In this document: piece after piece, positions 9,401 through 17,952 of the stretch
How positions within the stretch are numbered: position 1 is the first letter of the stretch
Layout: each line of letters begins with the position of its first letter
From: [Erwinia] mediterraneensis
GTDB lineage: Bacteria > Pseudomonadota > Gammaproteobacteria > Enterobacterales > Enterobacteriaceae
NCBI RefSeq assembly: GCF_900604315.1
Contig: NZ_LR026978.1
Coordinates: forward strand, 1,839,615 to 1,903,614
Direction: 5' to 3'
Length of the DNA stretch: 64,000 nt
Notes under the pieces: generated by a model
Told to the model about the DNA's origin: nothing
The model's input: only the letters and a program-made list of their open reading frames with translations
Databases searched by the model: none
Translations under genes and position numbers: made by a program

Positions 9401-10656
9401 AATTCAGCAGAGAAGATGCCAGAAGAATAATGACTCTTAACCGCCAGTGTCCCGAGCTGGATGCCATTAGCCTGGCGATTATTTTTAATCTGGATGCCCG
9501 AAAGGTACATTGTTATTTTCGCGCTAATGGCCGTTTAACGAAAGCGGCGATTAACCGCATGTTTTATTCCGTGAACCGCACCACCCTGTGGGAATTACTG
9601 TCAAAGGATATTGGCGAACGCACGCCAGAAAAGCTACGCCAGTACGCGACAGCTCACTCGCTGGCCCCTGATGCCTTTAGCCGCTACTTTCATGTAGATG
9701 GCGGCCCAACCGAGAAACTCAAAGCTTTTTTAAAGCTTTCGGACGACAATGCTGCACGAGCCGATCGGTTAAGCCTGCCGCAGGAAGCCGTGAAAGAGGT
9801 CGGGGACGAGCTGGAGACAGCGCCCGATTATACGGTCAGCATCAATCATCATCTCGTCCGTATTGAACTGACCGAGACGGCTGACCTGCCCACAGGGCGG
9901 GGGACGTCGCAGGAGATCACTGAAATGAAAGTCAGCATGGAGGATGCCGCATTTGTCCACCGCATCAATAATAATCTGCCGATTCTGCAGGATCCTGAAG
10001 ATCCGCGTATCAGTCTGCTGATCCAGCATGAAGGGCCGCCTGAAGCGGTGAAAGTGACGCACTGGAGCAGCTTGCACCATCTGTTCCGGGCGCTGGGGCG
10101 TAAGGAAACGGCGGAAAGAAAAAACAGCATTCATCAGCAGATTCACGACTGGCTCAGGCATGAAGGGGATCTGGACAACAAGTTTACTGCGCTGATGTAC
10201 ACCGCGGTTCCGCTGGATGATGATGGACCGGCGCGTGGACTCAGCGTCTTTGCCCGCCAGGATATTGCGCCTTTCACCGTGCTCGGTCCCTATGCGGGCA
10301 AGCTGCATGAGAGCGAGGCGTCGTTAAATCAGGAGGCGAGGCGCGTCGGACGCGCGAAAGTTCTGACCTATTTATGGGAAACCCGGGCAGGCGCCAGAAC
10401 GGTAAGCGGATTCGGCACGGGAAATATCCTGAGTCTGATTAACACGTCGAAGCTTCCGGGCGGTAAAGCCTGGCGGCACAATAACGTGGTGGCGATTCGT
10501 GCAGGCAAGAGCCTGACCTTTTATGTGGCAGCGGAAGAGATCAAAGCGGGTGAGGAGCTGCTGGTGGATTATGGCGAGACCTACAATCCGGCGGCGACAG
10601 AGATCAAGCAGGAACCGCTTTCACCGCAGCCAGGGCCTTCGCAGCGCGCCGATTAA
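6448..10656 (+). CDS. Large SET-domain protein lysine methyltransferase, candidate effector
   Basis: The product has 1402 residues and no Sec signal. Residues 1-620 are largely helical and unrecognised. Residues 630-680 form a hydrophobic block (FIPFYECIEG ... LDLIAFIPVAG ... LAGKFG) like that in large dermonecrotic-toxin-like proteins of plant-associated Pseudomonas. Residues 856-1098 hold four degenerate helical repeats. A SET domain follows (about 1245-1380): RGLSVFARQDI from 1263, the pseudoknot pair Asn1332 (SLINTS) and HNN 1344-1346 in place of NHxCxPN, and GEELLVDYGE with likely catalytic Tyr1375. SET enzymes transfer methyl from S-adenosylmethionine to protein lysines. Pathogens use them on host chromatin (Legionella RomA/LegAS4, Chlamydia NUE). 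The tail carries IKQEPLSP (1386-1393). The start has AAGGGA upstream. The gene is monocistronic between yfaZ and actP. Delivery by the T3SS in this window is inference. Confidence 0.85.
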   Translation: MPIDAALYRARTGHFHHYSRVNTGGFRPDNARGASGAHPDLCYAERVREIVNRQEKTPYAATAPRLKLNTLLKLVTGCLLVSDLLQNGAAADGQVRSTLTTVPGWPDGLIPRADELRRSEVRLVTPLAASATLSAQGNSTSEVDINEALFHEFKRQHLLARHQKYEPDDKATLIAAMARYAETAAMQNEVLGPWLVATLLGHSPDIALTRLLASNVTAEQTLTVADMQRLLQPAAFRPLLPTSLFPCWREALNQILPWLNHPEVQTLPLCSTEYAALYTGARYLAAAGTELTTLTRAEVAQLGEILWELATAAGGVEAALLPFFALPALFCLAQRQPERVQHPEIPAALTEEALTVCLQARQQAWETLERLRASMQRYIDARQSWQSRGELAETFIHACHQMPSGNSALTAAPPDATDKERIKQRYLNGWEKPCATAPDITSEYEKQTHAVAAHFAELDKLLIQGAMENLEQEEHAFIHAHEAILYPVKAVLAASYNFRKMLPTDRWYQRNLDLLLVSRNHEERIYLLAPQAQGGYQLIRVDREKEKYLRYRIFEMDEKYEKEFITNPARLTLEIKTQTIPAATQRSQQQLIQYIDYLQAQHRDHLYHALYHQGYDPSTLEKIWRVVKAFIPFYECIEGTVKNNVAQAVPACLLDLIAFIPVAGQATLLAGKFGTRLATGLQAGSGLLLRQGLSRPALRAAAVRVIAASRLPTVAEMQSLGKSVLRAADPGIETVISLGMTMRRSLSSLISVLKQINDLPADSKLAKTLQAALNRLSGAPAPLLTGRLADNQAPVAVKPVATFHGREIYVLEEAESGNLARRRYWRDRQGDLQPLNKIELLLTEGLSGRGAPVAASRWLLQLQDNQIQALIMLLRDNPQAIALTGGLNKIARMNHVPAERLMLFINEQGELTPLGLRKVTEVGNITPGVITQVLSLSRKKFPAGEIAAIAEQYGISRARLEKYISQRGELTPLGEELLRDHEFHKFSREDARRIMTLNRQCPELDAISLAIIFNLDARKVHCYFRANGRLTKAAINRMFYSVNRTTLWELLSKDIGERTPEKLRQYATAHSLAPDAFSRYFHVDGGPTEKLKAFLKLSDDNAARADRLSLPQEAVKEVGDELETAPDYTVSINHHLVRIELTETADLPTGRGTSQEITEMKVSMEDAAFVHRINNNLPILQDPEDPRISLLIQHEGPPEAVKVTHWSSLHHLFRALGRKETAERKNSIHQQIHDWLRHEGDLDNKFTALMYTAVPLDDDGPARGLSVFARQDIAPFTVLGPYAGKLHESEASLNQEARRVGRAKVLTYLWETRAGARTVSGFGTGNILSLINTSKLPGGKAWRHNNVVAIRAGKSLTFYVAAEEIKAGEELLVDYGETYNPAATEIKQEPLSPQPGPSQRAD
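9013..9735 (+). repeat. Four degenerate ~58-residue helical repeats in the SET protein
   Basis: The protein has four successive units of 57-60 residues anchored on a turn reading GELTPLG (residues 909-915), GELTPLG (968-974), GRLT (from 1028) and GGPT (from 1085). Each anchor is preceded by a pattern of the form IAxxxxVxxxRLxxYI, like two helices of a helix-turn-helix. Divergence is high except between the first two units, so the expansion is old. They may be a protein- or nucleic-acid-binding array that positions the SET domain. Confidence 0.65.
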
Positions 10657-10680
10657 TAAAAAGGGCGACCGAAGTCGCCC
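10656..10680 (-). terminator. Rho-independent terminator of actP
   Basis: A 7-bp stem GGGCGAC/GTCGCCC with a 4-nt loop is followed on the minus strand by TTTTT. It lies 8 nt past the actP stop and abuts the stop codon of the convergent SET-domain gene. On the plus strand there is no T-run after the stem. Confidence 0.8.
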
Positions 10681-10687
10681 TGAGGCA

Positions 10688-12346
10688 TTAATGCGCCCGG
10701 CCCTGGTCAATACCTAACCCGGTCTGCGAGCGCACAAACTGCGCGTGGAAAAGCTGCCGCTCCGCCGCACCCTGAGCAGAGTTGTCGGTCACCGAGAAGA
10801 ACCAGGTGCCGATAAAGGCAACCAGCATTGAGAAGAGCGCCGGATACTCATAAGGGTAGATCGGCGACGCGTTGCCCAGTACCTGTACCCAGATGGTCGG
10901 TCCCAGAATCATCAGTATCACCGCCGTCAGCAGACCCAGCCAGCCGCCCACCATCGCGCCGCGGGTGGTGAGTTTTTTCCAGTACATCGACAGCAGGATT
11001 ATGGGGAAGTTACAGCTGGCTGCAATGGAGAAGGCGAGGCCCACCATAAAGGCGATGTTCTGTTTCTCAAACAGGATCCCCAGCGCAATCGCCACCACAC
11101 CAAGCACCAGCACGGTAATTTTGGAGACGCGTAGCTCTTCGCGTTCGGTCGCCTGGCCTTTACGTATCACGCTGGCGTACAAATCGTGCGACACCGCCGA
11201 AGCGCCCGCCAGGGTTAAGCCAGCCACCACTGCGAGGATAGTGGCGAAGGCCACGGCGGAAATAAAGCCGAGGAAAGTGCTGCCGCCTACCGCATTCGCC
11301 AGGTGAACCGCCGCCATGTTGGAGCCGCCGATCAGGGCACCGCTGGCGTCCTTAAAGGCGGGATTTGCGCCCACCAGCAGAATGGCACCAAAGCCGATGA
11401 TAAAGGTCAGGAAGTAGAAGTAGCCCATAAAGCCGGTGGCCCAGAACACACTTTTGCGCGCTTCACGGGCATCAGAGACGGTAAAGAAACGCATCAGAAT
11501 ATGAGGAAGCCCGGCAGTACCGAACATCAGTCCCAGGCCGAGCGACAGCGCGGAAACCGGATCGTGCACCAGCCCGCCAGGACGCATAATATCGATGCCT
11601 TTCGGGTGCACCGCCATCGCTTCAGTAAACAGGGTATTAAAACTGAAGCCCGCGGCTTTCATGACCATCACGGCCATAAAAGAGGCACCAAACAGCAGCA
11701 GTACCGCTTTGATGATCTGTACCCAGGTAGTGGCCAGCATGCCGCCAAACAGCACGTAGAGCACCATCAGAATCCCCACCAGCACCACGGCAACATGATA
11801 ATCGAGCCCGAACAGCAGTTCGATCAGCTTGCCGGCGCCCACCATCTGTGCAATCAGATAGAGCGCCACCACCACCAGCGAGCCGCAGGCGGAGAGGGTG
11901 CGAATCGGCTTCTGCGCCAGACGGTAAGAGGCGACATCGGCAAAGGTATAGCGACCCAGGTTACGCAGGCGCTCGGCAATCAGAAACAGCATCATCGGCC
12001 AGCCCACCAGGAAGCCCAGCGAATAGATCAAGCCATCGTAGCCGGAGGTGTAAACCAGCGCAGAAATGCCGAGGAAGGAGGCGGCAGACATAAAGTCACC
12101 GGCCATCGCCAGGCCGTTCTGAAAGCCGGTAATATTGCCGCCCGCCGTATAATAATCGCTGCGGGAACGGGTGCGTTTTGACGCCCACCAGGTAATGCCC
12201 AGCGTCGCGGCGACAAACACCACGAACATGATGATCGCCTGATAATTGGTCGCCTGTTTTTCAACCGCGCCGGTAATGGCATCCGCAGCCAGCGCCACGC
12301 CGGGCAGCGCCATGGTCAGCAGCAACAGCAGGTTACGCCGCATCAT
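10688..12346 (-). CDS. actP: Acetate/glycolate:cation symporter ActP
   Basis: This 552-residue sodium:solute symporter imports acetate and glycolate across the inner membrane. It matches E. coli ActP from end to end, including the signal-like N-terminus ([16 protein letters not shown]), the block [17 protein letters not shown], and the C-terminus [13 protein letters not shown]. Thirteen hydrophobic segments are visible. The start overlaps the yjcH stop (ATGA) with GAGGTG just upstream, so translation is coupled. It is the last gene of acs-yjcH-actP, which brings acetate in and activates it to acetyl-CoA. Confidence 0.96.
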   Translation of the reverse strand: MMRRNLLLLLTMALPGVALAADAITGAVEKQATNYQAIIMFVVFVAATLGITWWASKRTRSRSDYYTAGGNITGFQNGLAMAGDFMSAASFLGISALVYTSGYDGLIYSLGFLVGWPMMLFLIAERLRNLGRYTFADVASYRLAQKPIRTLSACGSLVVVALYLIAQMVGAGKLIELLFGLDYHVAVVLVGILMVLYVLFGGMLATTWVQIIKAVLLLFGASFMAVMVMKAAGFSFNTLFTEAMAVHPKGIDIMRPGGLVHDPVSALSLGLGLMFGTAGLPHILMRFFTVSDAREARKSVFWATGFMGYFYFLTFIIGFGAILLVGANPAFKDASGALIGGSNMAAVHLANAVGGSTFLGFISAVAFATILAVVAGLTLAGASAVSHDLYASVIRKGQATEREELRVSKITVLVLGVVAIALGILFEKQNIAFMVGLAFSIAASCNFPIILLSMYWKKLTTRGAMVGGWLGLLTAVILMILGPTIWVQVLGNASPIYPYEYPALFSMLVAFIGTWFFSVTDNSAQGAAERQLFHAQFVRSQTGLGIDQGRAH

Positions 12347-12672
12347 ACTTTCACCTCTTTCAGGATCGCTTTGGTCAGACGATCAAACTCGCCGTTAGCC
12401 CGCCAGACATAGATACCGGTCAGTAAAAAGGAGATCACAATCAGCCCGATGCCGATGGGGATGCCGCGCGTCACGTTGGTATCGGCAGAAAGCGGCGTGC
12501 CGAGCCAGCCGGGGGCAAAGGCGATAAGCAGAATAAAGCCGACGTAGAGTGCCAGCATAATCAGCGATAACAGCGTGGCGAAAGCCTGACGCTTGTGTAC
12601 CAGTTCCTTAAAGCGCGGATTTTGTTCGATGCGTGCCCAGGCGGCATCATGTTGGGATGGAGCTTTGTTCAT
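12343..12672 (-). CDS. yjcH: DUF485 membrane protein YjcH
   Basis: This 109-residue inner-membrane protein has two transmembrane helices, conserved with E. coli YjcH over [20 protein letters not shown] and [10 protein letters not shown]. It is found with ActP-type symporters and is thought to assist acetate transport; its exact role is unknown. The open frame continues 30 codons upstream, but the ATG at 12672 (MNKAPSQHD) has a GGAG box 8 nt before it and gives the family length. The preceding acs gene ends 227 nt away, and a strong hairpin lies between. Confidence 0.92.
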   Translation of the reverse strand: MNKAPSQHDAAWARIEQNPRFKELVHKRQAFATLLSLIMLALYVGFILLIAFAPGWLGTPLSADTNVTRGIPIGIGLIVISFLLTGIYVWRANGEFDRLTKAILKEVKV

Positions 12673-12848
12673 CACAGTTTCTCCAGAGGACATTGAGGTC
12701 GCTTCTGTATGCTCAGCCCATCGCCGCTGCCTCCAGGCAGTACGCAGCATGTGCTTCAACACGCATAGAGAGAACGCCTCTTCTGTAAGGTGTTGTTATG
12801 GTTAAAAGCTAAAGCGACAGCGAAAAACAGAAAGCGTTGGCTGGCCGG

Positions 12849-12890
12849 TGTGGGAAGCGGGGCACGGCTCAAGCCCGGACGCTTCCCACA
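12849..12890 (-). other. Strong hairpin between acs and yjcH
   Basis: A perfect 11-bp inverted repeat, TGTGGGAAGCG (12849-12859) and CGCTTCCCACA (12880-12890), encloses a 20-nt loop that can pair further (GGGC/GCCC). It begins 10 nt after the acs stop in the transcript. A short T-rich stretch follows only about 20 nt later. It could end part of the acs transcripts or protect their 3' end, setting acs above yjcH-actP. Confidence 0.6.
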
Positions 12891-12899
12891 AAGAACCGG

Positions 12900-14855
12900 T
12901 TACGGCATATTGATGGCTTGTTTCTCCTCCAGCAGTTTCTCCACAACGCCCGGATCGGCCAGCGTTGAGGTATCGCCCAGATTACCGGTATCACCAGCAG
13001 CAATTTTGCGCAGGATACGCCGCATAATTTTGCCGGAGCGGGTTTTGGGCAGTGAATCGGTCCAGTGCAGCACGTCTGGCGTGGCGATGGGACCAATCTC
13101 TTTACGTACCCAGCTACGAACCTCGGCATAGAGTTCCGGTGACGGCTCTTCGCCATGGTTCAGGGTAATGTAGGCGTAAATCGCCTGACCTTTGATGCTG
13201 TGCGGGATACCGACCACCGCGGCTTCAGCGATTTTCGGATGCGAAACCAGCGCCGATTCAATCTCTGCGGTGCCGAGACGATGACCGGAAACGTTCAGCA
13301 CGTCATCCACGCGACCAGTAATCCAGTAGTCGCCATCTTCATCACGACGTGCGCCGTCACCGCTGAAATACATATTTTTGAAGGTAGAAAAATAGGTCTG
13401 TTCAAAGCGCGCATGATCGCCGAACAGGGTACGCGCCTGACCCGGCCAGGAGTCCACAATCACCAGGTTGCCTTCTGCGGCCCCTTCCTGCGGCTGGCCT
13501 TCGTTATCAACCAGCGCGGGCTGGACGCCGAAGAAGGGTTTGGTGGCGGAACCCGCTTTCAGTTCGGTGGCCCCGGGCAGCGGAGTAATCATGAAACCGC
13601 CGGTTTCGGTTTGCCACCAGGTATCAACAATCGGACAGCGGCTGTCGCCAATCTTATGGTAATACCACTCCCAGGCTTCCGGGTTAATCGGCTCGCCGAC
13701 CGATCCCATAATGCGCAGGCTGCTGCGTTGGGTCCCGGCAATGGCTTTATCCCCTTCCGCCATCAGGGCGCGAATCGCTGTTGGCGCGGTATAGAGCAGT
13801 GTCACCTGATGTTTATCTACCACTTCCGCCATGCGGCTCGGCTGCGGCCAGTTGGGCACGCCTTCAAACATCAGCGTGGTGGCGCCGCACGCCAGCGGGC
13901 CATACAGCAGATAGCTGTGGCCGGTGATCCAACCCACATCGGCGGTACACCAGTAGACATCGTCGGGATGATAATCGAAGACATATTTAAAGGTGGTGGC
14001 CGCATAGACCAGGTAACCGCCGGTGGTGTGCAGCACTCCCTTGGGTTTACCGGTGGAGCCAGAGGTATAAAGAATAAACAGCGGATCTTCCGCATTCATC
14101 TCTTCCGGCTGATGGTGTGCGCTGGCGCTGTGCATCAGTTCGTGCCACCAGAGATCGCGGCCTTCATGCCACTCAGTGGTACCGCCGGTGCGTTTCAGCA
14201 CCACCACGTTTTGTACGCTGGTCACGCCAGGGTTTTTCAGGGCATCATCCACGTTCTTTTTCAGTGGAATCGTCCGGCCCGCGCGCACGCCTTCGTCGGC
14301 GGTGACAATCAGCCTGGCGCTGGAATCAATAATACGGCCCGCCACCGCTTCCGGTGAGAAGCCGCCGAAGATCACGGAATGCACCGCGCCAATACGGGCG
14401 CAGGCGAGCATCGCCACCGCCGCTTCAGGCACCATCGGCATATAGATCGCGACCACATCGCCTTTGTTTACGCCAAGATCTTTCAGCACATTCGCAAAAC
14501 GGCAAACTTCGCGATGCAGATCGCGAAAGGTGAGCGTCCTGCTTTCACTGGCATCATCGCCTTCCCAGATAATGGCAGGGTGATCGCCACGCTCATGCAG
14601 ATGGCGATCGATGCAGTTGGCGGCAAGGTTCAGCGTGCCATCTTCATACCAGCGAATCGAAATGTTACCCGGTGCAAAGGAGGTATTTTTTACTTTGGTG
14701 AAGGGCTTGATCCAGTCAAGGATCTTGCCTTGTTCTCCCCAGAACGCCTCGGGATCCTGTACCGACTGTTGATACATTGACTGATACTGCGCTGCATTAA
14801 TCAGCGTGTTTTCCGCAATATGGGCAGGAACGGGATGCTTATGTATTTGGCTCAT
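12900..14855 (-). CDS. acs: Acetyl-CoA synthetase
   Basis: This enzyme converts acetate, ATP and CoA to acetyl-CoA through an acetyl-adenylate. The 651 residues (E. coli 652) show the P-loop-like [12 protein letters not shown], the adenylate motif [40 protein letters not shown] split over two core motifs, and [10 protein letters not shown] with Lys609, the residue acetylated in the Pat/CobB control of Acs. The start at 14855 has AAGGAG 7 nt upstream. It heads acs-yjcH-actP and is divergent from gltP across 577 nt. Confidence 0.97.
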   Translation of the reverse strand: MSQIHKHPVPAHIAENTLINAAQYQSMYQQSVQDPEAFWGEQGKILDWIKPFTKVKNTSFAPGNISIRWYEDGTLNLAANCIDRHLHERGDHPAIIWEGDDASESRTLTFRDLHREVCRFANVLKDLGVNKGDVVAIYMPMVPEAAVAMLACARIGAVHSVIFGGFSPEAVAGRIIDSSARLIVTADEGVRAGRTIPLKKNVDDALKNPGVTSVQNVVVLKRTGGTTEWHEGRDLWWHELMHSASAHHQPEEMNAEDPLFILYTSGSTGKPKGVLHTTGGYLVYAATTFKYVFDYHPDDVYWCTADVGWITGHSYLLYGPLACGATTLMFEGVPNWPQPSRMAEVVDKHQVTLLYTAPTAIRALMAEGDKAIAGTQRSSLRIMGSVGEPINPEAWEWYYHKIGDSRCPIVDTWWQTETGGFMITPLPGATELKAGSATKPFFGVQPALVDNEGQPQEGAAEGNLVIVDSWPGQARTLFGDHARFEQTYFSTFKNMYFSGDGARRDEDGDYWITGRVDDVLNVSGHRLGTAEIESALVSHPKIAEAAVVGIPHSIKGQAIYAYITLNHGEEPSPELYAEVRSWVRKEIGPIATPDVLHWTDSLPKTRSGKIMRRILRKIAAGDTGNLGDTSTLADPGVVEKLLEEKQAINMP

Positions 14856-15432
14856 GGCTGATCTCCTTGAAGTTGTTAATCATATGTCAATGAAAGGTTA
14901 ATTAAAGCGTGGGCTGAGGCTTTTGTTTCTTTTTGCGCCATGGATCACGGGAATAAAGCGGAGATGAAACAGGGGAATTTATGAATCATTTGGGCAGCAG
15001 GCACACGCAACCGTCGGGAGGCTAACCGCAGGAAAAGACAGAGGGAGTGGATAAAAAAACAGCAAACGAATCACCCCTGATCTGGGCGCTAAATGCATAA
15101 CTATGCCGTACAGCAAACAATTATTAGTTTTTAGAACAGCAAGTTAGGCTTTATATAACCAAACAGTATTTTATTCTGCTCGGTAGGCGAAGTTTTAAGC
15201 GAACTCGCCAGGGGTTGCATTTACTGTAGTGAAAATGGTACTTATCACCGCCCTGTTCAGCAGGTATCAACTCTGGTTGCAAAGGTCAGTGGCATGGAAC
15301 GCCACCACGTGTCCGTGTCGGATGCAGCCTATTATAACCCTCTAAATTACCGGGCTTTTGCTCACTTCCCTGATGCTTTTATCCGCTGCCTTGCGTGCAT
15401 AGCCAGGGGTTTGACTGAGGAAATAACGCGTT
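14856..15432. promoter_or_regulatory. Divergent acs/gltP promoter region
   Basis: These 577 nt must carry the promoters for acs (minus) and gltP (plus). In E. coli the acs promoters depend on CRP and FNR, and the nrfABCDEFG operon lies between acs and gltP; here nrf is absent. No CRP-type site close enough to consensus was found by eye, and no open frame of note is present. The region is moderately AT-rich around 15110-15240. Confidence 0.5.
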
Positions 15433-16734
15433 ATGAAAGGTTTTAAGTTCAGCCTTGCCTGGCAAATTCTGATTGCTCTGGTGCTGGGTATCATTGTCGG
15501 TGCCATACTGCATAATCAGCAGGAAGGACGTGAATGGTTAATCACGAATATTTTAAGCCCGGCGGGCGACATATTTATTCATCTTATCAAGATGATCGTT
15601 GTGCCTATCGTTATTTCTACGCTGATTGTCGGTATTGCCGGCGTAGGCGATGCGAAAAAGCTGGGACGCATTGGCGTTAAGACCATCGTTTATTTTGAAG
15701 TGATCACCACCCTTGCCATTGTGGTAGGTATTACCCTGGCCAATCTGTTTCAGCCTGGCAGCGGCATTGATATGTCAACGCTGGCAACGGTGGATATCTC
15801 TAAGTATGAAGCCACTACCCAGCAGGTGCAGGGTGGCGCGCACAGTCTGGTCTCCACCATTCTGTCGCTGATCCCGCAGAACATCTTCGCCTCGCTGGTG
15901 AAAGGCGAGATGCTGCCGATCATCTTCTTCTCGGTGCTGTTCGGTCTGGGACTCTCTTCGCTGCCTGCAGAACATCGCGATCCGCTGGTGACGGTATTCC
16001 GCTCCGTCTCGGAAACCATGTTCAAAGTCACCCATATGATCATGCGCTATGCGCCGGTAGGGGTGTTTGCACTGATCGCGGTCACCATTGCGAACTTCGG
16101 TTTTGCCTCACTCTGGCCGCTGGCGAAGCTGGTGCTGCTGGTATATGCGGCGATTCTGTTTTTTGCCTTTGTGGTGCTCGGTGGCGTGGCGCGCTTCTGT
16201 AAGCTGCGCATTACCACGCTGATGCGTATCCTCAAGGATGAGCTAATCCTCGCCTATTCCACCTCCAGCTCAGAAACCGTGCTGCCGCGGATTATGGAAA
16301 AAATGGAGGCTTATGGCGCACCCAAAGCGATCACCAGCTTTGTTGTGCCGACCGGCTATTCGTTCAACCTCGATGGCTCGACACTGTATCAGAGCATCGC
16401 GGCGATCTTTATCGCCCAGCTGTATGGCATCGATCTCTCGCTGACAGATGAGATTATCCTGGTTCTGACGCTGATGGTCACTTCGAAAGGGATTGCGGGC
16501 GTACCGGGCGTCTCCTTTGTGGTACTACTGGCTACGCTGGGTAGCGTGGGCATTCCGCTGGAAGGGCTGGCGTTTATTGCCGGTGTGGATCGCATTATGG
16601 ATATGGCGCGTACGGCACTGAACGTCATTGGCAATGCGCTGGCGGTGCTGGTTATCGCTCGCTGGGAAAACCAGTTTGATGTACAGCAGGCAGCGCAGTA
16701 TGAGCTGAGTCTGCGTACGCAAACCACCAGTTAA
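15433..16734 (+). CDS. gltP: Glutamate/aspartate:proton symporter GltP
   Basis: This 433-residue inner-membrane carrier of the DAACS family takes up L-glutamate and L-aspartate with protons. It matches E. coli GltP (437 residues). Diagnostic segments are YSTSSSETVLPRIME near residue 273 (the first re-entrant serine-rich hairpin), PTGYSFNLDGS near 310, and TSKGIAGVPGVSFVVLLATL near 355 (second hairpin). GAGGA lies 10 nt before the start. It is monocistronic with a strong terminator. Confidence 0.96.
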   Translation: MKGFKFSLAWQILIALVLGIIVGAILHNQQEGREWLITNILSPAGDIFIHLIKMIVVPIVISTLIVGIAGVGDAKKLGRIGVKTIVYFEVITTLAIVVGITLANLFQPGSGIDMSTLATVDISKYEATTQQVQGGAHSLVSTILSLIPQNIFASLVKGEMLPIIFFSVLFGLGLSSLPAEHRDPLVTVFRSVSETMFKVTHMIMRYAPVGVFALIAVTIANFGFASLWPLAKLVLLVYAAILFFAFVVLGGVARFCKLRITTLMRILKDELILAYSTSSSETVLPRIMEKMEAYGAPKAITSFVVPTGYSFNLDGSTLYQSIAAIFIAQLYGIDLSLTDEIILVLTLMVTSKGIAGVPGVSFVVLLATLGSVGIPLEGLAFIAGVDRIMDMARTALNVIGNALAVLVIARWENQFDVQQAAQYELSLRTQTTS

Positions 16735-16754
16735 GCGCTGGCGTCGTTTCTGAC

Positions 16755-16780
16755 AAACCCGCCCGCAGGCGGGTTTTTTT
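16755..16780 (+). terminator. Rho-independent terminator of gltP
   Basis: A 9-bp stem AAACCCGCC/GGCGGGTTT with a CGCA loop is followed by further T residues, 20 nt after the gltP stop. Confidence 0.92.
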
Positions 16781-16878
16781 CTGCCTGAAAGAGGCCAGCA
16801 CAGCGAAAAATAATCGTCATGGCGAGATTTTCTCTGGTTATGATACAGGCCAGTGAATGATTCATGCAGGAGCGTGCG

Positions 16879-17796
16879 ATGAAGATCGATCTCAGCCAGA
16901 TGATTACCGAGGGCCGTAATCAGGCCAGCCAGAATATTGACGAACTCTCTACCGAGGCGATGCTGCGCGTCATTAATGACGAAGATAAAAAGGTGGCGCT
17001 GGCGGTAGAAGCTATTCTGCCGCAGATCGCGCAGGCGGTGGATGCCATCAGCGCCGCCTTTCGTCAGGGCGGACGTCTGATTTATTGCGGCGCAGGTACC
17101 TCCGGCCGGCTGGGCATTCTTGACGCCAGTGAATGCCCGCCAACCTTTGGCACACCGCGTGAGCAGGTGGTCGGGCTGATCGCCGGTGGTCACAAAGCGA
17201 TCCTGCAGGCGGTGGAAAACGCGGAGGATAACCGCGCCGCGGGCGAGCAGGACCTGCGCGATATCGGTTTCAACGCCAGTGATGTGCTGGTCGGGATTGC
17301 CGCCAGCGGGCGTACGCCTTATGTGCTGGGCGCGCTTGCCTGGGCCAAATCACTGGGGGCCACCTGCGCCGCCCTGACCTGTAATCCCGACAGCCCGATG
17401 GCGCAGCTGGCGGATATCGCGCTGACGCCGGTGGTGGGACCGGAAGTGATTACCGGCTCGTCGCGTATGAAAGCGGGCACGGCGCAAAAGCTGGTGCTGA
17501 ATATGTTGAGTACCGGGGCAATGATCCGCAGCGGCAAGGTGTACGGGAATCTGATGGTGGATGTGGAAGCCACCAATCAGAAACTGGTGCAGCGCCAGAT
17601 CAATATCGTGATGCAGGCCAGTGAGTGTGATGAAGCCACGGCTACCCGGGCGCTGGCTGCCAGTGAGGGGAACTGCAAAACCGCCATTCTGATGGTGCTC
17701 GCGGGGCTGACGGCAGAAGAAGCGCGTACTTTACTGGCGCAGCATCACGGCTTTATTCGCCAGGCGTTGCGTAACGGGCAAAGCGGCGCTGAGTGA
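16879..17796 (+). CDS. murQ: N-acetylmuramic acid 6-phosphate etherase MurQ
   Basis: MurQ cleaves the lactyl ether of MurNAc-6-phosphate to give GlcNAc-6-phosphate and D-lactate, a cytoplasmic step of peptidoglycan recycling. The 305-residue protein has the SIS domain with [19 protein letters not shown] split near residues 72-90, plus [11 protein letters not shown] and [16 protein letters not shown]; these carry the catalytic acids and phosphate-binding serines. The start at 16879 follows AGGAG by 6 nt; an in-frame ATG five codons earlier lacks a ribosome site. In E. coli murQ is followed by the MurNAc transporter murP; here no murP is adjacent. Confidence 0.95.
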   Translation: MKIDLSQMITEGRNQASQNIDELSTEAMLRVINDEDKKVALAVEAILPQIAQAVDAISAAFRQGGRLIYCGAGTSGRLGILDASECPPTFGTPREQVVGLIAGGHKAILQAVENAEDNRAAGEQDLRDIGFNASDVLVGIAASGRTPYVLGALAWAKSLGATCAALTCNPDSPMAQLADIALTPVVGPEVITGSSRMKAGTAQKLVLNMLSTGAMIRSGKVYGNLMVDVEATNQKLVQRQINIVMQASECDEATATRALAASEGNCKTAILMVLAGLTAEEARTLLAQHHGFIRQALRNGQSGAE

Positions 17797-17803
17797 CACT
17801 TTT

Positions 17804-17835
17804 CCCGGTTAGCGGCATTTTTTGTCGCTAACGGG
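17804..17835 (+). terminator. Possible terminator after murQ
   Basis: An inverted repeat pairs CCCGGTTAGCG with CGCTAACGGG (one bulged G) around a T-rich loop, 8 nt after the murQ stop. The T-run is in the loop rather than after the stem, so termination is uncertain. Confidence 0.4.
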
Positions 17836-17867
17836 ATTAATTTGAAACAAAAATTAACCATTCCCTC

Positions 17868-17894
17868 TAAAGCCCGGCCCCAGTCTGCCGAAAA
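17868..17894 (+). promoter_or_regulatory. FliA (sigma-28) promoter of aer
   Basis: The sequence TAAA, a 15-nt spacer and GCCGAAAA matches the flagellar sigma-28 consensus TAAA-N15-GCCGATAA with a single change. It ends 58 nt before the aer start codon. This ties aer to the flagellar/chemotaxis regulon. Confidence 0.8.
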
Positions 17895-17952
17895 GATACC
17901 AAAGTGCCATCGTTCCTTCTGCATCCTGCAGTAGCCCAGCAAGGACTCCGCT

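Noticed and set aside
13155..14357. 400-codon plus-strand frame opposite acs (and 11303-12181 opposite actP)
   Set aside because: These are antisense shadows of conserved enzyme and transporter genes, without ribosome sites or domain patterns.
15222..15250. Possible CRP site upstream of gltP (AGTGAAAATGGTACTTATCAC)
   Set aside because: The two half-sites are too far apart for a CRP dimer, so it was not annotated.
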